In this document: in pieces, positions 1-5,819 of the stretch
Layout of the letters: each line of letters begins with the position of its first letter
Position numbering within the stretch: position 1 is the first letter of the stretch
DNA from: an uncultured Mollicutes bacterium
GTDB lineage: Bacteria > Bacillota_I > Bacilli_A > Acholeplasmatales > Anaeroplasmataceae
Direction of reading: 5' to 3'
Length of the DNA: 10,580 bases
NCBI GenBank assembly: GCA_937905855.1
Contig: CALCWU010000014.1
Location: 1 to 10,580 of the forward strand
Notes under the pieces: generated by a model
Told to the model about the DNA's origin: nothing
The model's database searches: none
The model's input: the letters and a program-made list of their open reading frames with translations, nothing else
Program-made: the position numbers and the translations under genes

Positions 1-1
1 G

Positions 2-898
2 ATTATTTGTTATTTGATATCACTTCGCTTTTTAAATGATGATTCAGACTTTTATATTATTGTTTTTAATAAGGAAATAAAGCTTCAAATAAGAATTTAT
101 GAGGCAATTATTTATATTTTAAATTGTTGGTGTAAAAGAGGATTTATTATAGATAATTATACTAAGAAAATTCAAAGAATTCTTTTTTATAGTAATACTA
201 TGTCATTTAATTATTTAAATGACAAAATATTAATGTTTGATAATAAGAATTATTTAAGTAATAATATTGTAAAATCAACATTCCCTAATTTTAATTATGT
301 TAATAATGAAAATATAATTAGCTTTGCCTGTGATTATAATATTATTACACATTTTAAGCTTCTTTTTATTTATGCTGTTGCTAGCTTACATAGCTGTTAT
401 TTTCTTAATATGATTATTGATGATAAGACATTTACTTTTTTTGTTAAGGAATCAATTAAAGAATTATTAATGTTTAGTAATATAAACAAAGATGATATCT
501 TTGATATTTCTAAATATGCTTATTTAGATAACATTAATTATTCGGCTCAAGATGTTATAACAGAAATTAATTATATATTTTCTAAGACGGTAATTAGTTA
601 TCAAAGGAATAAAATGTTAGATAAATTATTGTTTATTCCTTTAGGGATTGCTTTAATATTTAAATTCTTAAAGTATAATTATTTTAATAGTGAGTATGCT
701 AAGGAATTAAATAATAGTGTTAGTCTTTTGATATATAATAATCGTGATTTGGATTTTTGTACTTATATTAAGGGTAAGATTATAGAATCTTATAAAGAAT
801 TAATAAAAAATGATAATAATTTATGTGTTTTATGGAAATATCAAAATAAATATTTACAAAACTCAGAAAAATTTACTAAAAAATATATTTTTGAATAA
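2..898 (+). CDS. Unrecognised protein, 5' end cut by window edge
   Basis: I do not recognise this protein. The frame is open from base 2. The first possible start inside the window is a TTG at 14, which is too close to the edge to judge a ribosome-binding site, so the gene probably begins upstream and at least 294 residues are visible. It is rich in Asn, Ile, Lys, Tyr and Phe. Two hydrophobic stretches are seen counting from TTG 14: one near residues 116-136 and one near 205-217 (LLFIPLGIALIFKFL). Neither is clearly a membrane span, and I see no known catalytic motif, repeat or signal peptide. It stops at TAA 896-898, and no hairpin with a T-tract follows, so its transcript may run into the riboswitch region. 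Real coding is supported by the long open frame in AT-rich DNA and the AT-rich third codon positions. Function is unknown. Confidence 0.7.
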   Translation: MICYLISLRFLNDDSDFYIIVFNKEIKLQIRIYEAIIYILNCWCKRGFIIDNYTKKIQRILFYSNTMSFNYLNDKILMFDNKNYLSNNIVKSTFPNFNYVNNENIISFACDYNIITHFKLLFIYAVASLHSCYFLNMIIDDKTFTFFVKESIKELLMFSNINKDDIFDISKYAYLDNINYSAQDVITEINYIFSKTVISYQRNKMLDKLLFIPLGIALIFKFLKYNYFNSEYAKELNNSVSLLIYNNRDLDFCTYIKGKIIESYKELIKNDNNLCVLWKYQNKYLQNSEKFTKKYIFE

Positions 899-907
899 TC
901 TAAAATA

Positions 908-935
908 TTGTAATATTAAAAAAATATGGTAAAAT
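908..935 (+). promoter_or_regulatory. Probable sigma-A promoter for the riboswitch operon
   Basis: A -35-like TTGTAA (908-913) and a -10-like TAAAAT (930-935) are 16 bp apart. A TGG directly precedes the -10, forming an extended -10. Transcription would start near 942, about 40 nt before the c-di-GMP aptamer. The same layout (16-bp spacer, TGG before the -10) occurs at the promoters at 5514 and 8190, which raises confidence. An alternative -10, TATTTT at 952-957, lacks a good -35. Confidence 0.5.
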
Positions 936-980
936 AATTATGGTAATGGATGTATTTTAGACAATACTTAATAAATAAAT

Positions 981-1042
981 GGCAAAATTAGAGAAATCTA
1001 ATGACGCAAAGCTAGAGGGTCCTCTTGGGATAGCCAGTTGCA
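981..1042 (+). promoter_or_regulatory. Cyclic di-GMP-I (GEMM-I) riboswitch aptamer
   Basis: The sequence has the hallmarks of the GEMM-I aptamer in order. GGCAAA (981-986) comes first. Next is a six-base-pair stem, ATTAGA (987-992) with TCTAAT (997-1002), capped by a GAAA tetraloop (993-996). The conserved joining segment GACGCAAAGC (1003-1012) follows. The last helix opens with GCTA (1011-1014) and closes with TAGC (1031-1034), and GTTGC (1037-1041) can pair back to the opening GCAA. In this family the GAAA loop docks into the second helix and the ligand stacks between the helices; this is family knowledge. The aptamer lies in the 5' leader of two exported-protein genes, a usual place for c-di-GMP control of surface properties in Firmicutes. 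I am confident of the class. The direction of control is inferred separately. Confidence 0.9.
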
Positions 1043-1088
1043 AGTAAGATTATGAAAGGAGCAGGCATTAAAAGTTAGGACTTTTTTT
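1015..1088 (+). terminator. Riboswitch expression platform: terminator-like alternative hairpin
   Basis: GAGGGTCCTCTT (1015-1026), which is part of the aptamer's second helix, can pair with AAG (1072-1074) and AGGACTTTT (1077-1085). Three G-U pairs and a two-base bulge are needed, and a T-tract follows (1082-1088). This is a long-loop terminator fold that excludes the aptamer. A small local hairpin, AAAAGT/ACTTTT (1070-1075 with 1080-1085), is the competing local fold. If the long fold is the real terminator, ligand binding would free the downstream genes, making an ON switch. The pairing is seen in the sequence; the logic is inferred. The AGGA at 1077-1080 inside the stem could also act as a ribosome-binding site. 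Confidence 0.5.
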
Positions 1089-1101
1089 GTTTATTTGGAT
1101 T

Positions 1102-1839
1102 ATGAAAAATAGAAAAAATAGTTTGTTTGTTGATGTTTCAACACTAATTGTTACAGGCATTTTATTAATAAGTGTTTGCATTGTATGGTCTAATTTTAAG
1201 GCCTGGTTTACTAAAAATGATACAGCTAACTCTCAAGATACAATTATAACATCTAAGGATGAAACAATTAAGGAGCTAGCAATTAAGGCTTATTATCTTA
1301 CTAAAGAAAATGATACTGATAACTACTATGTTAAGGCTGAAGAAATGGAAACTAAGCCCTTCAATATGAAAAATCATAATGATATTGATGTTAATTATAC
1401 AGCAGTTTTATTAGAGGTTAGCTACGAGGTTAAGACACTAGGAAGCTATTCCTTAAATCTTTATACTCCTAATCAAGGCATTATTACAAGTAATACTGAT
1501 TTAAGTATGTTTGCTAATAACTATTTATCTAATGCAATAAATGTTGCTAGCGTAGAAAATAATAGCGGTAAATATGAGGTTAGTGATAGTGACTTTAAGA
1601 GTTTTGTTTCTTTAACTAGTGATAGTAGTGGTAAAATTACTGCAACTAAATCATTAAATATCAATGTTTTAGATAAGGTTGAGCTAGAGGGTAGCGGAAC
1701 AATTAATTTGATTATTGATTATAGAGAGAATAATATTACATATCTATATAATGAAATGCTTAATATTTTCCCAAGTGCTGACCTATCAACTAATATTGTT
1801 TTTAATACTGATATAAGCTTAGTAATGCGTCATAATTAG
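1102..1839 (+). CDS. Exported SipW/TasA-like surface protein, c-di-GMP regulated
   Basis: This 245-residue protein has a charged start (MKNRKN), a hydrophobic segment at about residues 9-26, and then an AWFTKN motif just outside the membrane. That layout resembles SipW-dependent signal peptides of TasA/camelysin-like matrix proteins, in which the hydrophobic region is followed by an A-[WY]-F-[ST] motif. The rest is polar, Ser/Thr/Asn-rich and probably beta-rich, with no cysteine, sortase motif or second membrane span. An in-frame TTG at 1087 adds five residues and has AGGA (1077-1080) at good spacing. The ATG at 1102 gives the more typical start but lacks a close ribosome site, so the start is uncertain. 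It is the first gene behind the c-di-GMP riboswitch and is followed 11 nt later by a second AWF protein, so the two are likely one operon. A matrix or pilus-like role is inferred. No signal peptidase gene is in the window. Confidence 0.75.
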   Translation: MKNRKNSLFVDVSTLIVTGILLISVCIVWSNFKAWFTKNDTANSQDTIITSKDETIKELAIKAYYLTKENDTDNYYVKAEEMETKPFNMKNHNDIDVNYTAVLLEVSYEVKTLGSYSLNLYTPNQGIITSNTDLSMFANNYLSNAINVASVENNSGKYEVSDSDFKSFVSLTSDSSGKITATKSLNINVLDKVELEGSGTINLIIDYRENNITYLYNEMLNIFPSADLSTNIVFNTDISLVMRHN

Positions 1840-1850
1840 GGGTGAGCATA

Positions 1851-3773
1851 ATGAAAAAAAGATATATTCCTTTAATTATTAACTCAATATTGTCATTGAT
1901 GCTTTTGTTTTTGTTAATTAATTTTAGTGTTGCCTGGTTTATTGATGCTAAAAAAGAGGATTTAAGTCTTAATGGTAAATCACTTGGTGGATATTTTGCT
2001 GGTGGAGATGGAACCAAGGATAATCCTTATGTTATTAAGACAAGATTTCATATGTATAATCTTGCTTGGCTTCAATATAAGGGTAGATTTAATGGAACTA
2101 GTGAAGATGATACAAATGCTTTAAATAAGCAATTTTATTTTAGTGTTGATAATGATATAGATATGCTTGGTATGATTATTCCTCCAATTGGAACGGAAAC
2201 TTATCCGTTTGTTGGTGTCTTTAGTGGTAATGGTCATACGATATCTAATTTTTCAACTACAAATGATTATGCTAAGCTTCAAACAAAGCCTGAGGATGTT
2301 ACAAGTATTAATATTCCTTTTGTAGGAATGTTTGGTATTATTGGTAATTATAATTCGCTTTTTAATAATGTTGGTGCCGCAGTTGATACAAGTAAGGAAA
2401 TTACCTTTGCTGCAACAGCCTCTAATTTTTATTTACATAATTATGAGGTTATAATTGGAACAGAAAGCTCATTATCAGGAGTACTTGCTGGTTATATTAA
2501 TGCTTCTGTATCTAATATAGGTTTATATTATGTTCATCTTAATTATTTAGGAAAGACTGATCCACTTGGTGCTTCACTTTCACCAAACGGCAGTGCCTAT
2601 AGCCTTTTAAGTAAATATACATTATTTGGTGATTATAATACTGATACAGTTGACTGGGGAGATAATCCAGGAGATCAAGGCTATGGTAAATCATTTAATA
2701 TTAATGAATTTGCTGCTAGAATGACGACGGCATTTGGAGATACTGAATTAAGTGCAGGCCAGTATTTACCATTTTTAGGAACTGGTACGCTTGTTAAAGA
2801 TGGTAGTAGTGTAGTTGGTGAGGAAGCAGCAGATAATAATTTAGGATACTTTATTGGTGGTGAAATCAAAGCTTACGCAAAACAATACAAATTTTATCCT
2901 AAATTTTTACAACAAACTAGTGCTTCGGGACAGGTTACATCTGTTAATATTAGTGAAGATGATGATGTTTACAAGCAAACATTTGGAAGTATTGATAATG
3001 GTACTACAACTGTAGATATTCTTCGTCTTCAAAGTAAAGTTGATACCCATAATCAGCTTGTGACAATTAATAATGGTAAAATTGGTAAAACGGTTTATTC
3101 GAAAATTGTTGTTCCTAGGCGTTGTATTTGGGTTAAGCCAACAACAGCAGGAAAGTTACGCTTTGTATTAGTTAATCCTGGTAATGGACAAAATTATACA
3201 ATTTCAAAAATTAAGCGTTCGGATAGTAGTGATTTATCTAGTAGTATGTCAGATGCAATACCATTATATGAAGCTAATAATTATGGTGGTGGACTTCCAA
3301 GCGTTGAGGGAAAAACAAGTTCAAGTGATTCAAGTTCAAGTGCGAAATTAACATCTATTGATGGTCAAGCTGTTACAATTGATCCAAAACAATATGATAC
3401 CTTAGTTTTCTATAATGAAATAGAAGTAACAGATAAAGATATAGCTGATGGCTATGAGTATGTTTTATCTCGTGATAATGGTAACAATGGTGCTTATTTC
3501 TGGTATATGGATTTAGGACAAAATGGTGGATCATCATCTGATACAGAAATGGGTAGTATTGAAAGTGTTGATTTTGTTTATTCAACTAGCTTCGATTTTA
3601 CAAATAAGAGTAATGTAGCGTTTGAAATTAGTAATACGGCTGGTGTAATTTTCTATTTTAAGAGAAATGAAAGTACAGTTCTTTATTATATCAGCAATAG
3701 TTCTAATGGTACTGCTGCTAAAAAGGGTAGTGGTAGTGCAACCTCTGCTACTGATGAAAATTGTGATAATTAA
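1851..3773 (+). CDS. Large exported protein with SipW-type N-terminus and GLUG/beta-helix motifs
   Basis: This is a 640-residue protein. The ATG at 1851 is preferred because AGGGGTGA (1838-1845) sits 6-7 nt upstream; the GTG at 1842 lies inside that ribosome-binding site. The N-terminus is MKKR, a hydrophobic stretch (residues 6-25), then SVAWFIDAKK, matching the AWF motif of the gene before it. Residues 46-80 (GGYFAGGDGTKDNPYVI... onward) are the usual lead-in to GLUG-type beta-helix adhesins. VGVFSGNGHTISN (121-133), VGMFGIIGN (158-166) and GVLAGYINASVSNIGL (210-225) look like GLUG motifs. A Ser-rich linker lies near residue 490. There is no C-terminal LPxTG or membrane anchor; it ends in a polar Ser/Thr/Gly tail. 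It is probably a secreted adhesin or matrix component made with its upstream partner under c-di-GMP control. Family placement is moderately sure; the binding target is unknown. Confidence 0.8.
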   Translation: MKKRYIPLIINSILSLMLLFLLINFSVAWFIDAKKEDLSLNGKSLGGYFAGGDGTKDNPYVIKTRFHMYNLAWLQYKGRFNGTSEDDTNALNKQFYFSVDNDIDMLGMIIPPIGTETYPFVGVFSGNGHTISNFSTTNDYAKLQTKPEDVTSINIPFVGMFGIIGNYNSLFNNVGAAVDTSKEITFAATASNFYLHNYEVIIGTESSLSGVLAGYINASVSNIGLYYVHLNYLGKTDPLGASLSPNGSAYSLLSKYTLFGDYNTDTVDWGDNPGDQGYGKSFNINEFAARMTTAFGDTELSAGQYLPFLGTGTLVKDGSSVVGEEAADNNLGYFIGGEIKAYAKQYKFYPKFLQQTSASGQVTSVNISEDDDVYKQTFGSIDNGTTTVDILRLQSKVDTHNQLVTINNGKIGKTVYSKIVVPRRCIWVKPTTAGKLRFVLVNPGNGQNYTISKIKRSDSSDLSSSMSDAIPLYEANNYGGGLPSVEGKTSSSDSSSSAKLTSIDGQAVTIDPKQYDTLVFYNEIEVTDKDIADGYEYVLSRDNGNNGAYFWYMDLGQNGGSSSDTEMGSIESVDFVYSTSFDFTNKSNVAFEISNTAGVIFYFKRNESTVLYYISNSSNGTAAKKGSGSATSATDENCDN

Positions 3774-3787
3774 TAAGTAAAATGAGT

Positions 3788-3823
3788 AAAATACCTCTAT
3801 TATATAAAATGGAGGTATTTTTT
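3788..3823 (+). terminator. Strong intrinsic terminator that also contains the next gene's ribosome site
   Basis: ATACCTCTATT (3791-3801) pairs with AATGGAGGTAT (3808-3818) over eleven pairs, including one T-G, around the six-base loop ATATAA. AAA (3788-3790) and TTT (3819-3821) extend the stem to fourteen pairs, and the T-run continues to 3823. It ends the riboswitch operon. The GGAGG at 3811-3815 in the 3' arm lies 9 nt before the ATG at 3825 and is the only plausible ribosome-binding site for that gene. Confidence 0.88.
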
Positions 3824-3824
3824 A

Positions 3825-5510
3825 ATGAAGAAATTTATAAGTTGTTTTTTAATAATGATTTTATTAGGATTGGGGATTAAGGCAAATGCGGAAATGGGGA
3901 TAGTCAATAAAAGCGACAATGAGGCTATGGATTGTGATAGCTATAAGGGTGGTCATGGGGATTATTTGTTAATAGAGCCTGATTTTGAGCAGATTGAAAA
4001 CGATGATTTTGGCTATATGGGGGAATTTCGCTTTGAATCTGATTATTTTTGTGAATATTTAATTATTCCTTATAAGCAAACTACGGTTAATTTTTATAAT
4101 GGGGTTAATGAGGATTTTACCTGTAATATTACTAATAGTGGTGAAGCTGTTAATGGCTTATCATTTAGATTTTTGAATAAAACCATATCATTTCCTGCTG
4201 ATGATAATGATAGTAATTTACTTACAATTAAGAATTTAGATAAGTGGAAGAAATTTTTAAATTGTGATGATCATATTAAATATGATGATGGAGAATATGA
4301 ACTAGAAAATGCCTTTGTTGGTCAAAGTCAAAATACTAATTTAGTATGCTTTAATATGTATAGTAAAGACCCTCAGGTATCATTTTTGGTGTGTAGATTA
4401 TATACAAACTCAATGATTAATAACGTTTATATAGATAAGGATCCTTATTTAATAGTTCCTTATGAGCCGTATTGCTCAATTGATGACCTTTTAAGCAATG
4501 TTAAGGTTACAAATAAAGAAAATATTAATGTTAAGCTTGTTGAAACAAATTATCCTACTTCAGAGTTAAAGCCTGGGAATTATTATTTTATTTGTATGGC
4601 TAGTGATATTTGTGGCAATGTTTCTAAACAAAAAATATATGTAAGAGCTGTTGATAATAAAGCTCCAGTAATTAGTGGTAGAAGTGAATATACTTATTAT
4701 TATAATAAAATTGTTACTGATTTAGTTAGTGTTGCTAAAGCTAATTTAACAGCTGTTGATGAAATAGATGGTACTCTTACAGATTTTTATGTAATTGAAG
4801 ATAATTATACGCAAAACAAAAACAAAGTAGGTGAATATATTGTTACCTATGGTATTAAGGATAAAGCGGGAAATGAGGCAACATATGATGTTAAATTTAT
4901 TGTTAAGGATAACGATAAGCCTTTAATTACTCCTAAATGTGCACCAAGTCAGGCCTTAGGTGATAATTGCTTAACAAAAAATGAAATTTTAGCAATGTTT
5001 GATATAAGGGATGAATGTGATAAGGATAATATAAAAATAGAACTAGATGGTTATGATGATTATGCAAATAATTATCAAAAAATAGGTCGCTATGATATGA
5101 AAATAATTGCAACTGATCAAAGTAATAATAAAAGTGAGCTTAGCTTCTTTTTAGCAGTTGTTGATAAGAAAAATCCGGATATAGTAATTAGTGATGATGC
5201 TAAAAAAATTATCGTTCCAAGTGGCGAGGCGCTTGATGAGGAAGAAATCAAAAAGCTAATTTTTAATTCAACTAATAAAAACGTTAAAAGTGTTATTAGT
5301 AGTTATTTTGATACGGATAAGCCAAGTGGTGAATATGATTTAATTGTAACATTTGAGGATGGTAGCATCGAAACATTAAAGCTTAGTGTTGAAAATAATA
5401 AGAATAATTATTATCCTTATATAATAATTGCTGGTGGAGTTTTAATTCTTGCTTCTGGGTTTATTTTCTATAGCTACAAAAAGAAGAAAAAAACTAAAGA
5501 TGCACAATAG
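3825..5510 (+). CDS. Membrane-anchored surface protein with four Ig-like (DUF5011/HYR-type) repeats
   Basis: This is a 561-residue protein. It has a signal peptide (residues 1-22, cleavage after ANA) and an N-terminal region of about 180 residues that I do not recognise. Four tandem Ig-like modules follow at about 201-281, 282-366, 367-451 and 452-524. The second module shows the family's typical closing pattern, VGEYIVTYGIKDKAGN (335-350), followed by a D-x-x-x-P boundary. A C-terminal membrane span (about 530-550) and a Lys-rich cytoplasmic tail follow. There is no LPxTG, so anchoring is by the span itself. The mature part has 12 Cys, an even number, which suggests disulfides. Modules of this type usually act as stalks for surface domains, so the N-terminal region may be the functional head. 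The ATG is fixed by GGAGG 9 nt upstream, which lies inside the preceding terminator stem. I see no convincing separate promoter, so expression may depend on readthrough. Confidence 0.85.
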   Translation: MKKFISCFLIMILLGLGIKANAEMGIVNKSDNEAMDCDSYKGGHGDYLLIEPDFEQIENDDFGYMGEFRFESDYFCEYLIIPYKQTTVNFYNGVNEDFTCNITNSGEAVNGLSFRFLNKTISFPADDNDSNLLTIKNLDKWKKFLNCDDHIKYDDGEYELENAFVGQSQNTNLVCFNMYSKDPQVSFLVCRLYTNSMINNVYIDKDPYLIVPYEPYCSIDDLLSNVKVTNKENINVKLVETNYPTSELKPGNYYFICMASDICGNVSKQKIYVRAVDNKAPVISGRSEYTYYYNKIVTDLVSVAKANLTAVDEIDGTLTDFYVIEDNYTQNKNKVGEYIVTYGIKDKAGNEATYDVKFIVKDNDKPLITPKCAPSQALGDNCLTKNEILAMFDIRDECDKDNIKIELDGYDDYANNYQKIGRYDMKIIATDQSNNKSELSFFLAVVDKKNPDIVISDDAKKIIVPSGEALDEEEIKKLIFNSTNKNVKSVISSYFDTDKPSGEYDLIVTFEDGSIETLKLSVENNKNNYYPYIIIAGGVLILASGFIFYSYKKKKKTKDAQ

Positions 5511-5513
5511 TTA

Positions 5514-5541
5514 TTGACAATCTTATATTTAATGGTATAAT
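5514..5541 (+). promoter_or_regulatory. Consensus sigma-A promoter for the grcA-flavodiiron operon
   Basis: A perfect TTGACA (5514-5519) and a perfect TATAAT (5536-5541) are separated by 16 bp, with TGG just before the -10. Transcription should begin near 5548. This is the strongest promoter in the window. A promoter this good usually needs a repressor, and a palindrome sits on its start site. Confidence 0.92.
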
Positions 5542-5544
5542 CTA

Positions 5545-5563
5545 ATTAAGAATAATTCTTAAT
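5545..5563. promoter_or_regulatory. Perfect 19-bp palindrome at the transcription start, candidate Fur/PerR-family operator
   Basis: ATTAAGAAT-A-ATTCTTAAT is a perfect 9-1-9 inverted repeat. It begins 3 bp after the -10 box and ends just before the ribosome site AAGGAGA (5564-5570). The 9-1-9 (or inner 7-1-7) form is that of Fur-superfamily boxes. The inner 15 bp, TAAGAATAATTCTTA, match the PerR consensus TTATAATnATTATAA at 5 of 7 positions per arm. The regulator is inferred from form and from the genes controlled. An RNA hairpin in the leader is the alternative reading. Confidence 0.55.
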
Positions 5564-5579
5564 AAGGAGATAATGTAAA

Positions 5580-5810
5580 ATGTCAAAGGTAGATAATTTA
5601 GTTAATATGCTTGATGCATATGTAAATGATGGTGGTTATCATTTAAATGTTAATGTATTTAATCGTGAAACGTTGCTAGATGCTCAAAAGCATCCTGAAA
5701 AATATCCACAATTAACAATTCGTGTTTCTGGATATGCTGTTAATTTCATTAAATTAACTAAGGAACAACAAGATGATGTAATTTCTCGTACAATTCATGA
5801 AAGTATGTAG
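5580..5810 (+). CDS. grcA: Autonomous glycyl radical cofactor, minimal GrcA/YfiD-like
   Basis: The 76-residue protein is nearly all of the C-terminal glycyl-radical domain of pyruvate formate-lyase. It has GGYHLNVNVFNRETLLDA (18-35), HPEKYPQLTIRVSGYAV (38-54) and LTKEQQDDVISRT (59-71). Gly51 in RVSGYAV is the expected radical-bearing glycine. In E. coli, GrcA (YfiD, 127 residues) replaces the radical domain of pyruvate formate-lyase after oxygen cleaves the enzyme at that glycine; this is family knowledge. Here the extra N-terminal part of the E. coli protein is missing, and only about 17 residues precede the core. The start follows AAGGAGA (5564-5570) by 9 nt. It heads an operon with a flavodiiron protein 9 nt downstream, which fits a shared job in oxygen tolerance. 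It acts in the cytosol and needs the PFL activase, which is not in the window. Confidence 0.93.
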   Translation: MSKVDNLVNMLDAYVNDGGYHLNVNVFNRETLLDAQKHPEKYPQLTIRVSGYAVNFIKLTKEQQDDVISRTIHESM

Positions 5811-5819
5811 GCGATTAAT

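Noticed and set aside
1052..1078. Tiny frame ATG AAA GGA GCA ... TAG after the aptamer, a possible leader peptide (MKGAGIKS).
   Set aside because: There is no ribosome-binding site before it, and its eight codons show no regulatory pattern.
3373..3585. Minus-strand open frame rich in His and Tyr inside the GLUG protein gene.
   Set aside because: It is fully inside a well-supported + strand gene, has no ribosome site, and its composition is that of a mirrored repetitive coding strand. The other minus-strand frames (1802-2017, 2681-2869, 8302-8490, 9523-9708) were rejected on the same grounds.
3761..3806. A possible promoter for the Ig-like protein: TTGTGA (3761) with TAAAAT (3787), or TATATA in the terminator loop.
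   Set aside because: The first pair has a 20-bp spacer, and the loop -10 has no -35 at a proper distance.
5573..5578. Start-stop pair ATGTAA just before the grcA start.
   Set aside because: It sits too close to the AAGGAGA for good initiation and is readily explained by AT-rich sequence.
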